NCBI GenBank assembly: GCA_031263665.1
Contig: JAISFJ010000108.1
Span: forward strand, 1-13,815
Origin: Coriobacteriales bacterium
Lineage (GTDB): Bacteria > Actinomycetota > Coriobacteriia > Coriobacteriales > UBA8131
Direction: 5' to 3'
DNA: 13,815 nucleotides
Shown here one piece after another: positions 6,085-13,782 of this stretch (positions are counted from its first letter, which is position 1; the number at the start of each line of letters is the position of its first letter). Both the position numbers and the translations under genes were made by a program. A model generated the notes under the pieces. That model searched no databases. It was not told the origin of the DNA and saw only the letters and a program-made list of their open reading frames with translations.

Positions 6085-8569
6085 GGGTGACGGGGCAAGC
6101 GTCTCCTGGGACAGGGGGGGATGGGGCAAAGTGTCCCACCGCCTCAGCGGTAGGGACACTTTGCCCCGTCCCCCTGCCCATCCTCATCTGCATGACTTTG
6201 TCCAAAGCCTGCGTGGCGCGCTGGCGGTGTTTGCCTGCGGTCTTGTGGGCTTTACGCTGCTTATTCCCGTCTCGACCGTCGCAGTGGCGGAACGCTCCAT
6301 CTTCAACGTCAACTATACGCACGACCAGCTTAAGTTTCGCTTTTTCGACGAGAACCTGTCGCTTGCTGTCACGCTTGCGGTGCTTGTCTATGGTGCCGCA
6401 CTCGCACTCGTTCTGCTGCGCTTTTTGCGCGACAAGCGCGCTTCGAGTGCCTTTTTGAGCTGTGGCATCAGGCGCCCTCGCCTGTTTGCACACCGGTTTT
6501 GTGTGGGACTGCTCTTTTTGGTTGTGGCCATCGGCGTGCCGTTTGCCGTCTCGCTTACCCTAAATGTTGTGTCTCTTGATTGGTACGACGGCGAGCTTGC
6601 CTCGTTTCTCTATGTGCTGAGCGGCTATCTTGCCTGCGGCCTTGTCGCCTTTACGCTGACGTCTATCGCGTGTGTTTGTGCGGGTACGCTGTTTGAGTGT
6701 GTGGCGTTTGCGGCGGCACTGCTCGCGAGCGTGAGCGCTGTTGCCTGGGGTCTTGACGCGCTGTGCGCTCACCTTTTGGTAGGTTCGCCTTTTGGCAAAG
6801 CGCCCTTTGGCTCGGATGCGACCTTGGCGCCTTCGCTGCTTGAGGCCACATCCGCCTTCAATCCCGCGCTGTTTTTTAACGATCTCGGGGCCACTCATCA
6901 GCTTTTTCGCGTCATGCATCCGGTGTATACTCCTGTCCTCGGCAGCTGGGCGCCAATCGTCGGCTGGACGCTTGTCGCCTTGTTTGTTGCGGTCGCATCT
7001 GCCTGGGCACTGTATCTGCGGCCCGGTGAGCAGGCGCAAATGGCTGGCATGAACACGCCGTTTGCCTTCTTCACAGTTGCGGTGGCGGCCTTTCTGCTCT
7101 TTTCCGCCCTGTTTTTCGCTGTGGCGCCGGTGGATGTGAGTGTCGCTTTGGCGCTTGGCGCCGCAGCCTTCGTGGCCCTGTCGCTGTTTTTGCTGCGCGG
7201 GCCGCTCAGGGGGAAAAGCCGCCTGGCGCATTCGCTTTACGTTCTTGCGGCTGAGTGTGTAGGTGTCGCAGCCTGCACGGCGATTATCGCAGGCGGCGCC
7301 TTCGGTTTTTCGGCCTGGGTTCCCGCCTCAGGTGAGGTCGTCTCGGTCGAGGTAAGCTCTGTTGGCACGCCGAGTTATCTGGCGCGCCCGCTTTCGGGCA
7401 CCGCATCGAATGCCGCCTACTACTATCATGCGGAATACCGCTTTGACGATGCCGCAAGCATCGAGGTGGTGCGTGCGGCTCACGCAGGTCTTATCACCTC
7501 TGCCCGCGTATCGCCTGCTACTGACGAGAGCGATTTTTCCGCCTCTGTCATACGCTACGACATGGTCGTTCGCTATACGCTTGAGAATGGTTCTGTACAG
7601 GTGCGCTACTTTGACCGCACCCGCATCTCGGAGCTTGAGGGCCTGCTCGCTCTGGATGATTCGGCTCAGGTGACCGCCCTCGAGAAGGCGGCTATTACCG
7701 GCGACGCGACGGGGCTTTCCGACGAAGAACGTACCGCCCTTGCAAGCGCAAACACCGCCCTTGCCTATCGCACGGGCGCGGTCTATGTGACCGACGCCAA
7801 CTACAACGTCATAACCGCGCTTGACTTGGGCGAGGTCGCGCGCGGAGAGCTTTTGCGTGCGCTTGCCAAAGATGTGGTCGCGCAAAGCGCACACGAGCGC
7901 TACGCGCAGCCCGTGCAGCCTTATGCCATCCTCATGTTTAGCACCTCGCCACAGATAGACGTTACCAGCTTTGGCTTCTCGTTTTCTGGCACGGTTGTGC
8001 CGATAGCGCCAGACTTTGCGCAGACGCGGGCATGGTTTGAAGACAACGGTTTGGGCGTCTATCTTTCTCGAGGCGTCGACCCCACGCTCATTGAGGAACT
8101 CTCATGGCTTGTCGATGATCCCTACGCCAGTGTGGTGAACTCAGCGGCGACCGTGCCGACGAGCCGCTTTTTCATCGGCTACCGAAGCGAGGTGCCTGGG
8201 CGCTTTTGGGCGGCGCCGGACTTTGATATACCGAATGCGACCCGTGACAGCGCCGAGATTGCCGCGCTTGCGCCGCGCCTGCGTACGGCATGTTTCATGG
8301 GTGGAGGCTATCTGGTGCAGGCCAAACTGCGCGGCGTAGACGTATGGGTCTACTACTACCTGCCCGCGGATGAGATACCGGCCTTCATGGGCGGGGGAAG
8401 TGGCATGAGCGCCAGGGACGCTGCCAGCGGTACCGGCGGCTCCGATGGCACAGCCGGCACCGATAGTACGGGCGGCTCCGATGGTACGGGCGAAACGGGC
8501 GGCACGGGCAGCGCCGATGGCACGGGCGGCACGGGCGGTACGGGCAGCGCCAGGGGAGGAATGTCATGA
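6071..8569 (+). CDS. ABC-2/YtrC-like permease with large extracytoplasmic domain
   Basis: The product has 832 residues from ATG 6071. A GTG at 6023 would add 16 residues and deepen the overlap with the previous gene; no usable ATG, GTG or TTG lies between the palindrome at 6115-6175 and the first helix. Nine membrane helices are predicted (about 49-70, 98-118, 143-163, 179-203, 208-228, 294-316, 330-351, 354-375, 390-414), which puts the roughly 360-residue C-terminal domain outside. That domain (RAAHAGLI, VVRYTLENG) resembles the outer domain of Firmicute YtrC-like permeases (DUF6449, from memory). The last 50 residues or so are a Gly/Thr/Ser/Asp repeat tail. It overlaps the ATPase start by ATGA, so the two form one ABC machine, exporter or mechanotransmitter type. 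The substrate is unknown, and no GntR regulator is present. Confidence 0.75.
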   Translation: MATGKGDGASVSWDRGGWGKVSHRLSGRDTLPRPPAHPHLHDFVQSLRGALAVFACGLVGFTLLIPVSTVAVAERSIFNVNYTHDQLKFRFFDENLSLAVTLAVLVYGAALALVLLRFLRDKRASSAFLSCGIRRPRLFAHRFCVGLLFLVVAIGVPFAVSLTLNVVSLDWYDGELASFLYVLSGYLACGLVAFTLTSIACVCAGTLFECVAFAAALLASVSAVAWGLDALCAHLLVGSPFGKAPFGSDATLAPSLLEATSAFNPALFFNDLGATHQLFRVMHPVYTPVLGSWAPIVGWTLVALFVAVASAWALYLRPGEQAQMAGMNTPFAFFTVAVAAFLLFSALFFAVAPVDVSVALALGAAAFVALSLFLLRGPLRGKSRLAHSLYVLAAECVGVAACTAIIAGGAFGFSAWVPASGEVVSVEVSSVGTPSYLARPLSGTASNAAYYYHAEYRFDDAASIEVVRAAHAGLITSARVSPATDESDFSASVIRYDMVVRYTLENGSVQVRYFDRTRISELEGLLALDDSAQVTALEKAAITGDATGLSDEERTALASANTALAYRTGAVYVTDANYNVITALDLGEVARGELLRALAKDVVAQSAHERYAQPVQPYAILMFSTSPQIDVTSFGFSFSGTVVPIAPDFAQTRAWFEDNGLGVYLSRGVDPTLIEELSWLVDDPYASVVNSAATVPTSRFFIGYRSEVPGRFWAAPDFDIPNATRDSAEIAALAPRLRTACFMGGGYLVQAKLRGVDVWVYYYLPADEIPAFMGGGSGMSARDAASGTGGSDGTAGTDSTGGSDGTGETGGTGSADGTGGTGGTGSARGGMS
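6115..6175. repeat. Long palindrome translated within the permease N-terminus
   Basis: GGGGCAAAGTGTCCC (6123-6137) and GGGACACTTTGCCCC (6153-6167) are perfect complements. The stem continues inside (ACCGC-CTCA-GCGGT, 6138-6151, with A6152 unpaired) and outside (G-run 6115-6120 with 6170-6175). About 28 pairs result, with no T-tract. It encodes residues of about 15-35 of the permease N-terminus in an open frame, so it looks like a mobile palindromic element tolerated in a coding sequence. Confidence 0.8.
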
Positions 8570-9303
8570 TCGAGGTGTTTTCGCTCACCAAGCGCTACGG
8601 CGGGCACCGTGGCTTTATTGCGATAGAAGACATCACGCTTACCGTGCGCGATGGCAGCGTGTTCGGATTGGTGGGCTACAACGGTGCGGGCAAGACAACG
8701 CTGCTTAAAACCATCGCAGGTATCTATCGGCCCACGTCAGGCGAGGTGCGTCTCGACGGGCGGGTTGGCCCGCCGCGCACAGGCGAGCTGTTCATTGTGG
8801 CGGACGAGCCCTACTTCATCTCCCAGGCCACGCCTCATACGATGGCGCGCTTTTACCGTGGCTACTACCCGGCCTGGTCAGATGACGTCTATCTCAAGCT
8901 GCTCGCAGCCTTTGGTCTGGATGAGCGCGCGCGTATCGAGGGCTTTTCCAAGGGCATGGCTCGCCAGTGCGGTATAGCGCTGGGTCTTGCCTCGGGGGCG
9001 AAGGTCCTGTTGTTGGACGAGAGTTTTGATGGCCTCGATCTTTTCAAGCGCCGTTTGCTCAAACGTATTTTGCGTGCCTACGCGCGTACCTGCAATGCCG
9101 CAGTGATGATAACCTCACATAACCTGCTTGAGATAGAGGATATCGCTGACGATCTGGGTATGATAGACGGCAACCATCTGGTATTCTCGGGAACGACCGA
9201 AGATATCCGCCAGAGCTACCCCGGTGCATCTTTGGAAGAGATATTTCTTGCACAAGGCAACGGGGATGCCGCGATTCTCGATGTGGAGGCGCTCTTTGCC
9301 TGA
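8566..9303 (+). CDS. ABC transporter ATPase, YtrB-like
   Basis: The product has 245 residues and starts in the ATGA overlap with the permease gene. Walker A GYNGAGKT is at 37-44; the signature is the loose form FSKGMARQ (127-134); Walker B is VLLLDE (147-152) with the D-loop DGLD (155-158) and switch His185 in TSHN. The Q-loop glutamine is not evident: the strand reads IVADEPYF, as in relatives that have EEP there. PAWSDDVY before the signature also fits the YtrB/bacitracin-type exporter group. It powers the preceding permease in the membrane. A conserved P-loop, Walker B and His suggest it is active. The next gene starts one base after its stop (TGA-G-TTG), pointing to translational coupling. 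Confidence 0.88.
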   Translation: MIEVFSLTKRYGGHRGFIAIEDITLTVRDGSVFGLVGYNGAGKTTLLKTIAGIYRPTSGEVRLDGRVGPPRTGELFIVADEPYFISQATPHTMARFYRGYYPAWSDDVYLKLLAAFGLDERARIEGFSKGMARQCGIALGLASGAKVLLLDESFDGLDLFKRRLLKRILRAYARTCNAAVMITSHNLLEIEDIADDLGMIDGNHLVFSGTTEDIRQSYPGASLEEIFLAQGNGDAAILDVEALFA

Positions 9304-9304
9304 G

Positions 9305-10615
9305 TTGGAGTTGACAGCCCCCGAGCAGGTGAGCCTGGGCCTTTTGCCGAGACGCCTTGAACTTGAGGCATCGCCTGGAATCATACAGACGGGTCTTGAC
9401 TGTGGTATGCCTGAGATGTGTGGGCTTGATCCCTGCCTGTGCGGTATCCCCGATGAGTACGGAGCCTGTGCCTGCAACGGCACTGAGCCAACTGCACCCG
9501 TGCTGTCGATTGCAAGCGACAGCACCAATACCGTGAAAGTCATACGCCTGGGAGAAAGCTGGTGGCTCATGCCCTGGGGAAAGGGGGCGGCGACGCTTTC
9601 GATAGACGCGAACCTTCCGCATTACGAAAACGCTCAGGCAACGGTCGAGGTGAATGTGGAAGCCCCCTTCGCACCTGTGCTGCTTTTTGTTGGCGCCGGC
9701 ATGGCAGCACTCATCTGCATCGGTCTGGTGTTGCGCTGGCTGATGCGCCGGTGGGGTGGCAGAAATAACAAAGAGGGCAAAGCCCTGCCGGGTGTTGTCC
9801 TCGCCTCGGCGCTTCTCGCCGCAGTCCTCTTTGCCCTGCCGCTGGCAGGCTGCGATACGGCTGTAGAAGTGACGGCGGACTCGCCTCGTTTGGCGTCGGC
9901 TCGTATCACCTCGAGGGGAGACGGTACTGAGGCTGGCCAGCGCGTTGAGGCACGTATCGTATTCGACAGGCCCCTCCAGGCTACTGGTGCTGTGACGGAT
10001 GGCCTGGAGCTTAGCTTAAACGGCGAGGCTTTGGACAAAGACGCCATCGCCACGACGGTTAGCCTTGAAGGTGACGACACCCTGCTCGTTGCCCTTGTTC
10101 CCGCTGAGGGCGCTGAAGGTACCTCGGGCGCGCATTACTTCGCCGTCTATGAGGGCGTACTTGTCATTGCCTCGCGCGATGCGTCGGGCGCACTTGCCCA
10201 TCTTGTGGCGGCAGAAAACGGGCCAAATGCCGTCCTGGAGGGACCGCTGCACTTTCAGATCCCCTCGGGGCTTGCCATTGAACTCGTGGAGGCGACCGTG
10301 GGTGATGCCGCATCCGGCACAGCGGCACAGGCGGCCTTCCGCGTCGTCGAGACACCCGCTATCCGTGCGGTCTCGTGGTTTGTGTTTGCGCCTGAAGGTG
10401 AGCGTATACTCGTGCACAACCATGAGTTCGCGTCTTATCCCAACAGCGACACCGGACGTGAGCGCTATGCCGCCTATCTGGTAGAACCACTCAAACGCGG
10501 TCTTGGCTCTGCCTATACCATCAGTGCCCAGGGTGATGTGGTGACCGTTGTTGCGCGCGAGGCCATAGACGGGCAGATTATCGCACCCGCCCTGTATGAG
10601 GGGGTGGTCGATTGA
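9305..10615 (+). CDS. Fusion of six-Cys Ig-like surface domain and lipoprotein-like module
   Basis: The start is uncertain. TTG 9305 follows the ATPase stop by one base (436 residues); ATG 9281 inside the ATPase gene is an alternative, with GGAGG at 9285-9289. Residues 1-118 hold an Ig-like domain with six Cys (33, 39, 44, 46, 55, 57; CGMPEMC opening) matching the insertion in the product at 4720. A helix (about 124-143) and a basic loop (RRWGGRNNKEGK) follow, then a classic lipoprotein signal with lipobox LAGC (Cys183) and a beta-rich module to the end. Residues 277-436 align with the surface protein at 2493. No signal peptide precedes the Cys-rich part, although the charge pattern places both ends outside. 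An internal ATG at 9743 would make a 290-residue lipoprotein but lacks a visible ribosome binding site. Two ancestral genes probably fused, the first losing its signal. Confidence 0.62.
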   Translation: MELTAPEQVSLGLLPRRLELEASPGIIQTGLDCGMPEMCGLDPCLCGIPDEYGACACNGTEPTAPVLSIASDSTNTVKVIRLGESWWLMPWGKGAATLSIDANLPHYENAQATVEVNVEAPFAPVLLFVGAGMAALICIGLVLRWLMRRWGGRNNKEGKALPGVVLASALLAAVLFALPLAGCDTAVEVTADSPRLASARITSRGDGTEAGQRVEARIVFDRPLQATGAVTDGLELSLNGEALDKDAIATTVSLEGDDTLLVALVPAEGAEGTSGAHYFAVYEGVLVIASRDASGALAHLVAAENGPNAVLEGPLHFQIPSGLAIELVEATVGDAASGTAAQAAFRVVETPAIRAVSWFVFAPEGERILVHNHEFASYPNSDTGRERYAAYLVEPLKRGLGSAYTISAQGDVVTVVAREAIDGQIIAPALYEGVVD

Positions 10616-11655
10616 GCAAAGAGCGCGCCTCCAAAAGCGAATCAGACGGTAGGTCCAACCACAAACCGCAGATAGCTGGTCGTCGCCGTCATGCGGCAGC
10701 TGTTATCTGCGCACTTGCTGTCCTGCTGCTTGCGGCTCTCGTTTTGTCCATCACCGTCGGGCGCTATGCCGTGCCTTGGAAAGAGCTGCTCAGCTTTGAT
10801 ACGACCACGGCAAACATCCTTCTTTTTCGTTTGGTGCGGGTGGCGGCAGCGGTGCTCGTTGGCGCATCTTTAGCCGGTGCCGGCTGTGCCTACCAGGGCA
10901 TATTCAGAAACCCCATGGTCTCGCCCGATCTGCTGGGGGCGTCTGCCGGTGCGGGCTTTGGTGCTGCGCTCGGCATTTTATTCTCGCTTGGCGGGGCACT
11001 CGTGGAAGTCTCGGCCTTCGTCATGGGACTTTTGGCTGTGGGCATCTCGTATTTTCTCTCGCAGGCCATAGGGCGCTCGATGCGCGGCGTGCTGGTGCTC
11101 GTCTTATCCGGCATGGTCATAGGCAATCTCTTTCAGGCGTTCACCTCGGCAGTCAAGTTTGTCGCCGACCCCAATTCGCAGTTGCCGGAGATCACGTTTT
11201 GGCTTATGGGAGGACTGTCTGCTGTGCGTGACAGCGATCTCATCTGGCTTGTGATTGCAGTTGTCATCGGGGGAACAGGGCTTTTTGTGCTGCGATGGAA
11301 GATAAACGTCATGTCTGCCGGTGATGAAGAGGCGCTGACGCTTGGCGTAGAAGTCGGACGGGTGCGCCTTCTGGTGGTGGCCTTTGCCACGTTGCTCACC
11401 TCCGCCTCGGTTGCTGTGGCAGGCATGGTGGGCTGGGTGGGACTTATTGTGCCGCACCTCGCGCGCTTTTTGGTAGGTGCCGATCAGCGCGTGCTGCTTC
11501 CCGCCTCCATGCTTTTGGGCGCCACCTTTTTGCTGGTGGTGGACGACCTGTGCCGCTCGATTTACACCACCGAGATACCGCTGTCGATACTGACTTCCAT
11601 CATCGGCGCCCCCCTGTTCATTTATCTGATTGCGCGCACGCAAAAGGTGCATTGA
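10612..11655 (+). CDS. FecCD-type importer permease (iron/haem/B12 family)
   Basis: The product has 347 residues. The TTG start overlaps the previous stop (TTGA), with a GAGGGGG run a few bases upstream. About 30 charged residues precede the first helix. Typical FecCD/BtuC marks are present: FRLVRVAAAVLVGASLAGAG, FRNPMVSPDLLGASAGA, GWVGLIVPHLARFLVG, and EIPLSILTSIIGAPLFIYLI at the C-terminus. Length and motifs fit a full permease that dimerises in the membrane and pairs with the ATPase at 11780 and the binding protein at 12577. The family imports iron-siderophores, haem, cobalamin and some oxyanions; the sequence does not choose among them. The last codons and stop lie in a 23-bp direct repeat (11636-11658 and 11761-11783). 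Confidence 0.93.
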   Translation: MSKERASKSESDGRSNHKPQIAGRRRHAAAVICALAVLLLAALVLSITVGRYAVPWKELLSFDTTTANILLFRLVRVAAAVLVGASLAGAGCAYQGIFRNPMVSPDLLGASAGAGFGAALGILFSLGGALVEVSAFVMGLLAVGISYFLSQAIGRSMRGVLVLVLSGMVIGNLFQAFTSAVKFVADPNSQLPEITFWLMGGLSAVRDSDLIWLVIAVVIGGTGLFVLRWKINVMSAGDEEALTLGVEVGRVRLLVVAFATLLTSASVAVAGMVGWVGLIVPHLARFLVGADQRVLLPASMLLGATFLLVVDDLCRSIYTTEIPLSILTSIIGAPLFIYLIARTQKVH

Positions 11656-11783
11656 TGGTGCTCCGTCCCAAAAGCATCCACGTGGATTCCCGAAGCTACG
11701 TCGTGGCTTTGCCCTGGCTGACAGCTTCACCGTCACGCGGGAATGACAGGAGTATAGCCCGCACGCGGAAGGTGCATTGATGG
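11636..11783. repeat. 23-bp direct repeats flanking a palindromic insert
   Basis: Copies at 11636-11658 and 11761-11783 agree in 21 of 23 bases. Each ends GGTGCATTGATGG, the stop/start junction TGATG with its ribosome binding site. Between them lies an imperfect palindrome: ATTCCCGAAGCT from 11686, matching AGCTTC (11723-11728) and CGGGAAT (11738-11744), then GACAGG. The simplest reading is that the permease stop once overlapped the ATPase start and that an element inserted with duplication of the junction. It leaves a 124-bp gap in an otherwise overlapping operon. Confidence 0.72.
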
Positions 11784-12580
11784 CGACGCTACGAGTTGAG
11801 GACTACTGCTGCGGTTACGGCAAACGGTCAGTTGTCGCCGGTATCGACTTTGAGCTTTCCTCCGGGCAGACGCTTTGTCTGCTCGGACCCAACGGTGCGG
11901 GCAAGACCACGCTTTTTAAGACCATGCTCGGGCTGCTTGCGCCTTTGGGTGGCAGGATGGCATACGACGGCGAGGATACTTCCGGATGGGGGCGCAGACG
12001 CTTTGCGCAGGCATTTGCCTATATCCCCCAGGACCACAGTCCCGCCTTTCCCTTCAGTGCCCTTGAGGTTGTGCTGATGGGGCGCACGCCGCAGATGGGA
12101 ACGCTTCAAAGCCCCACAAAACGTGATGAGGATGCGGCTATGCAGGTGATGGTCTCATTGGGTGTCGAGGAACTGGCCACACGCGACTACACCCAGCTTT
12201 CCGGTGGTGAGCGCCAGATGGTGCTCATCGCACGGGCGCTTGCTCAGGAGCCGGCCTTTCTGGTCATGGATGAGCCGACGGCTTCCCTTGACTTTGGCAA
12301 TCAGGCTCGTGTGCTTTCCCTGATTCGCAGTCTTGCCGCCACCACAACCGCCTCACTCGGCATCATCATGACCACACACGACCCCAACCAGGCATTCCTT
12401 TTGGGCGGCAGGGTCGCCTGCATGGGCCGCGACGGTTCTTTTGTTCTGGGAGACGCCCGCGAGATCATCACTCCCGAGCTGCTGAACAGCCTTTATGGCA
12501 CCGAAGTGGCCTTCGCGACTGCCACCACTTCTGCCGGGACCGCCATCCCCCTGTGTGCCCCCCTTCTGGGGGACATATGA
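11780..12580 (+). CDS. FepC/BtuD-type ABC importer ATPase
   Basis: The product has 266 residues from ATG 11780, with GGAAGG 7 bases upstream. All catalytic motifs are intact: Walker A GPNGAGKT (36-43), Q-loop Gln84 (YIPQDH), signature LSGGERQ (140-146), Walker B FLVMDE (160-165), D-loop ASLD (168-171) and switch His200 (TTHDPNQ). The YIPQ and MGRTP segments are typical of ATPases of iron-siderophore, haem and cobalamin importers. It energises the FecCD permease at 10612. The next gene starts in the ATGA overlap. The palindromic insert before it may lower coupling with the permease, but the ribosome binding site is preserved. Confidence 0.94.
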   Translation: MATLRVEDYCCGYGKRSVVAGIDFELSSGQTLCLLGPNGAGKTTLFKTMLGLLAPLGGRMAYDGEDTSGWGRRRFAQAFAYIPQDHSPAFPFSALEVVLMGRTPQMGTLQSPTKRDEDAAMQVMVSLGVEELATRDYTQLSGGERQMVLIARALAQEPAFLVMDEPTASLDFGNQARVLSLIRSLAATTTASLGIIMTTHDPNQAFLLGGRVACMGRDGSFVLGDAREIITPELLNSLYGTEVAFATATTSAGTAIPLCAPLLGDI

Positions 12581-13746
12581 GTACGAAACCGATTGCACAA
12601 ATGAGTACGCAGGCGCCTGCGTGGACGAACAGGCGCCTGTTCACACGACGCTCCTTTGCAGGGCTTTCTTTTGTCGCCCTTGCCCTTGGCGCTGTTCCCC
12701 TGCTTTCTTCGTGCACGGGTGCAGGGGGCGCGTGGCGCAACATTACCGATATGGGTGGACGCAGCGTCAGGATACCGCAGGAGGTCACCCGTGTGCTCTG
12801 CACCAATCCCATCGGTACGGTCGATGTCTATATGCTTGATCCGACTCTGTTGGTGGGTTGGAACTTCAAACCCCAGGCAGCCGATGCCGTCTTCCTCGAT
12901 GAAGCCACACTCGAAAAGCCCTCTCTCGGCGTGTGGATGGGTGCGGGCAGCGTGCCCAACGCGGAAGAGGTGTTGGCAGCGCGCCCCGATGTACTTTTGT
13001 GCTTCTGGTCAATCGATGAGGCGGGGGTGCGGATGGCAGACAGCATCGCCGAAGAGATGCGCCTGCCCGTGCTTTTGTGCGACTGCAACATCGAACGGGT
13101 GGTTGAAACCTATGGGTTTTTGGCCGAAGTGTTTGGCGAGGCGAAAGTCGAACGCGTGCGGGAGTTCACGTCGTATTTCTCAGAGAGGCTCGATTTGATT
13201 CGCGCGGTCGTCGCCTCTGTTCCCGAACACGAACTGCGCAGCGTCTTTCTCTCGGAGGGCAAAGGCGGCCTTCAGACCGACCCGGTGGGTTCGCTGCATG
13301 TGCAGGACGCTTTAGACCTTCTACGCACCCGCAATGTGGTCGATCTGCCGGGTAGCGAGGGGCAGGGGATGGGTATGCCCAACGTGAGCATCGAGCAGAT
13401 AATCACCTGGAACCCCTCGGCGATACTGGTAAGCGAATACTCGATGAGCGACACGGCAAAAAGCGACCTGTACAACGAGATACTCACCGACCGCGCATGG
13501 AGCGTGGTGCCGGCTGTTGCCCAGGGAGAGGTCTACCAGATACCGCAAAGCCCCTTTTCATGGTTCGGACGCCCCCCTTCCGCCGTGCGCATACTTGGTT
13601 GTCTCTGGCTGCTGGAAAGGCTTTATCCCAACTACGTCGCCGAGGCGGGTATCGACCTCAAAACCGAAGTGCGCACCTTCTTCTCGCTGGCCTTTCGCTA
13701 CGACCTGAGCGACACAGAACTGTCAGCCCTGCTCAAAGAGAGTTGA
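12577..13746 (+). CDS. Tat-exported lipoprotein substrate-binding protein (BtuF/FepB fold)
   Basis: The product has 389 residues. ATG 12577 overlaps the ATPase stop (ATGA), with GGGGGA 3 bases upstream. GTG 12553 would add 8 residues, and ATG 12601 repeats the same ATGAGTACG context. The N-terminus has a twin-arginine motif (TRRSF, 23-27), a hydrophobic stretch and lipobox LSSC (Cys46), so it is exported folded and anchored to the membrane outer face. ITDMGGRSVRIP opens the mature domain as in TroA/BtuF-type proteins (Pfam Peripla_BP_2). A mid-segment with LSEGKGGLQTDP and a C-terminal part with YQIPQSPFSWFGRPPSAVRILGCLW complete the two lobes. It should deliver the ligand to the permease at 10612. 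Tat export would suit a protein that folds or binds a cofactor before export; the ligand is not known. Confidence 0.9.
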   Translation: MSTKPIAQMSTQAPAWTNRRLFTRRSFAGLSFVALALGAVPLLSSCTGAGGAWRNITDMGGRSVRIPQEVTRVLCTNPIGTVDVYMLDPTLLVGWNFKPQAADAVFLDEATLEKPSLGVWMGAGSVPNAEEVLAARPDVLLCFWSIDEAGVRMADSIAEEMRLPVLLCDCNIERVVETYGFLAEVFGEAKVERVREFTSYFSERLDLIRAVVASVPEHELRSVFLSEGKGGLQTDPVGSLHVQDALDLLRTRNVVDLPGSEGQGMGMPNVSIEQIITWNPSAILVSEYSMSDTAKSDLYNEILTDRAWSVVPAVAQGEVYQIPQSPFSWFGRPPSAVRILGCLWLLERLYPNYVAEAGIDLKTEVRTFFSLAFRYDLSDTELSALLKES

Positions 13747-13782
13747 CGGTTACTGGTCGCAGGCATAGCGGAGAGCACGGTG

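Noticed and set aside
6005..6493. Minus-strand open frame of 162 codons across the palindrome
   Set aside because: It is antisense to the permease start; its length comes from GC-rich codon bias and the palindrome, and no domain is visible.
6560..7231. Minus-strand open frame of 223 codons
   Set aside because: It is Arg/Gln/Lys-rich without a hydrophobic core and mirrors the membrane helices of the permease on the other strand.
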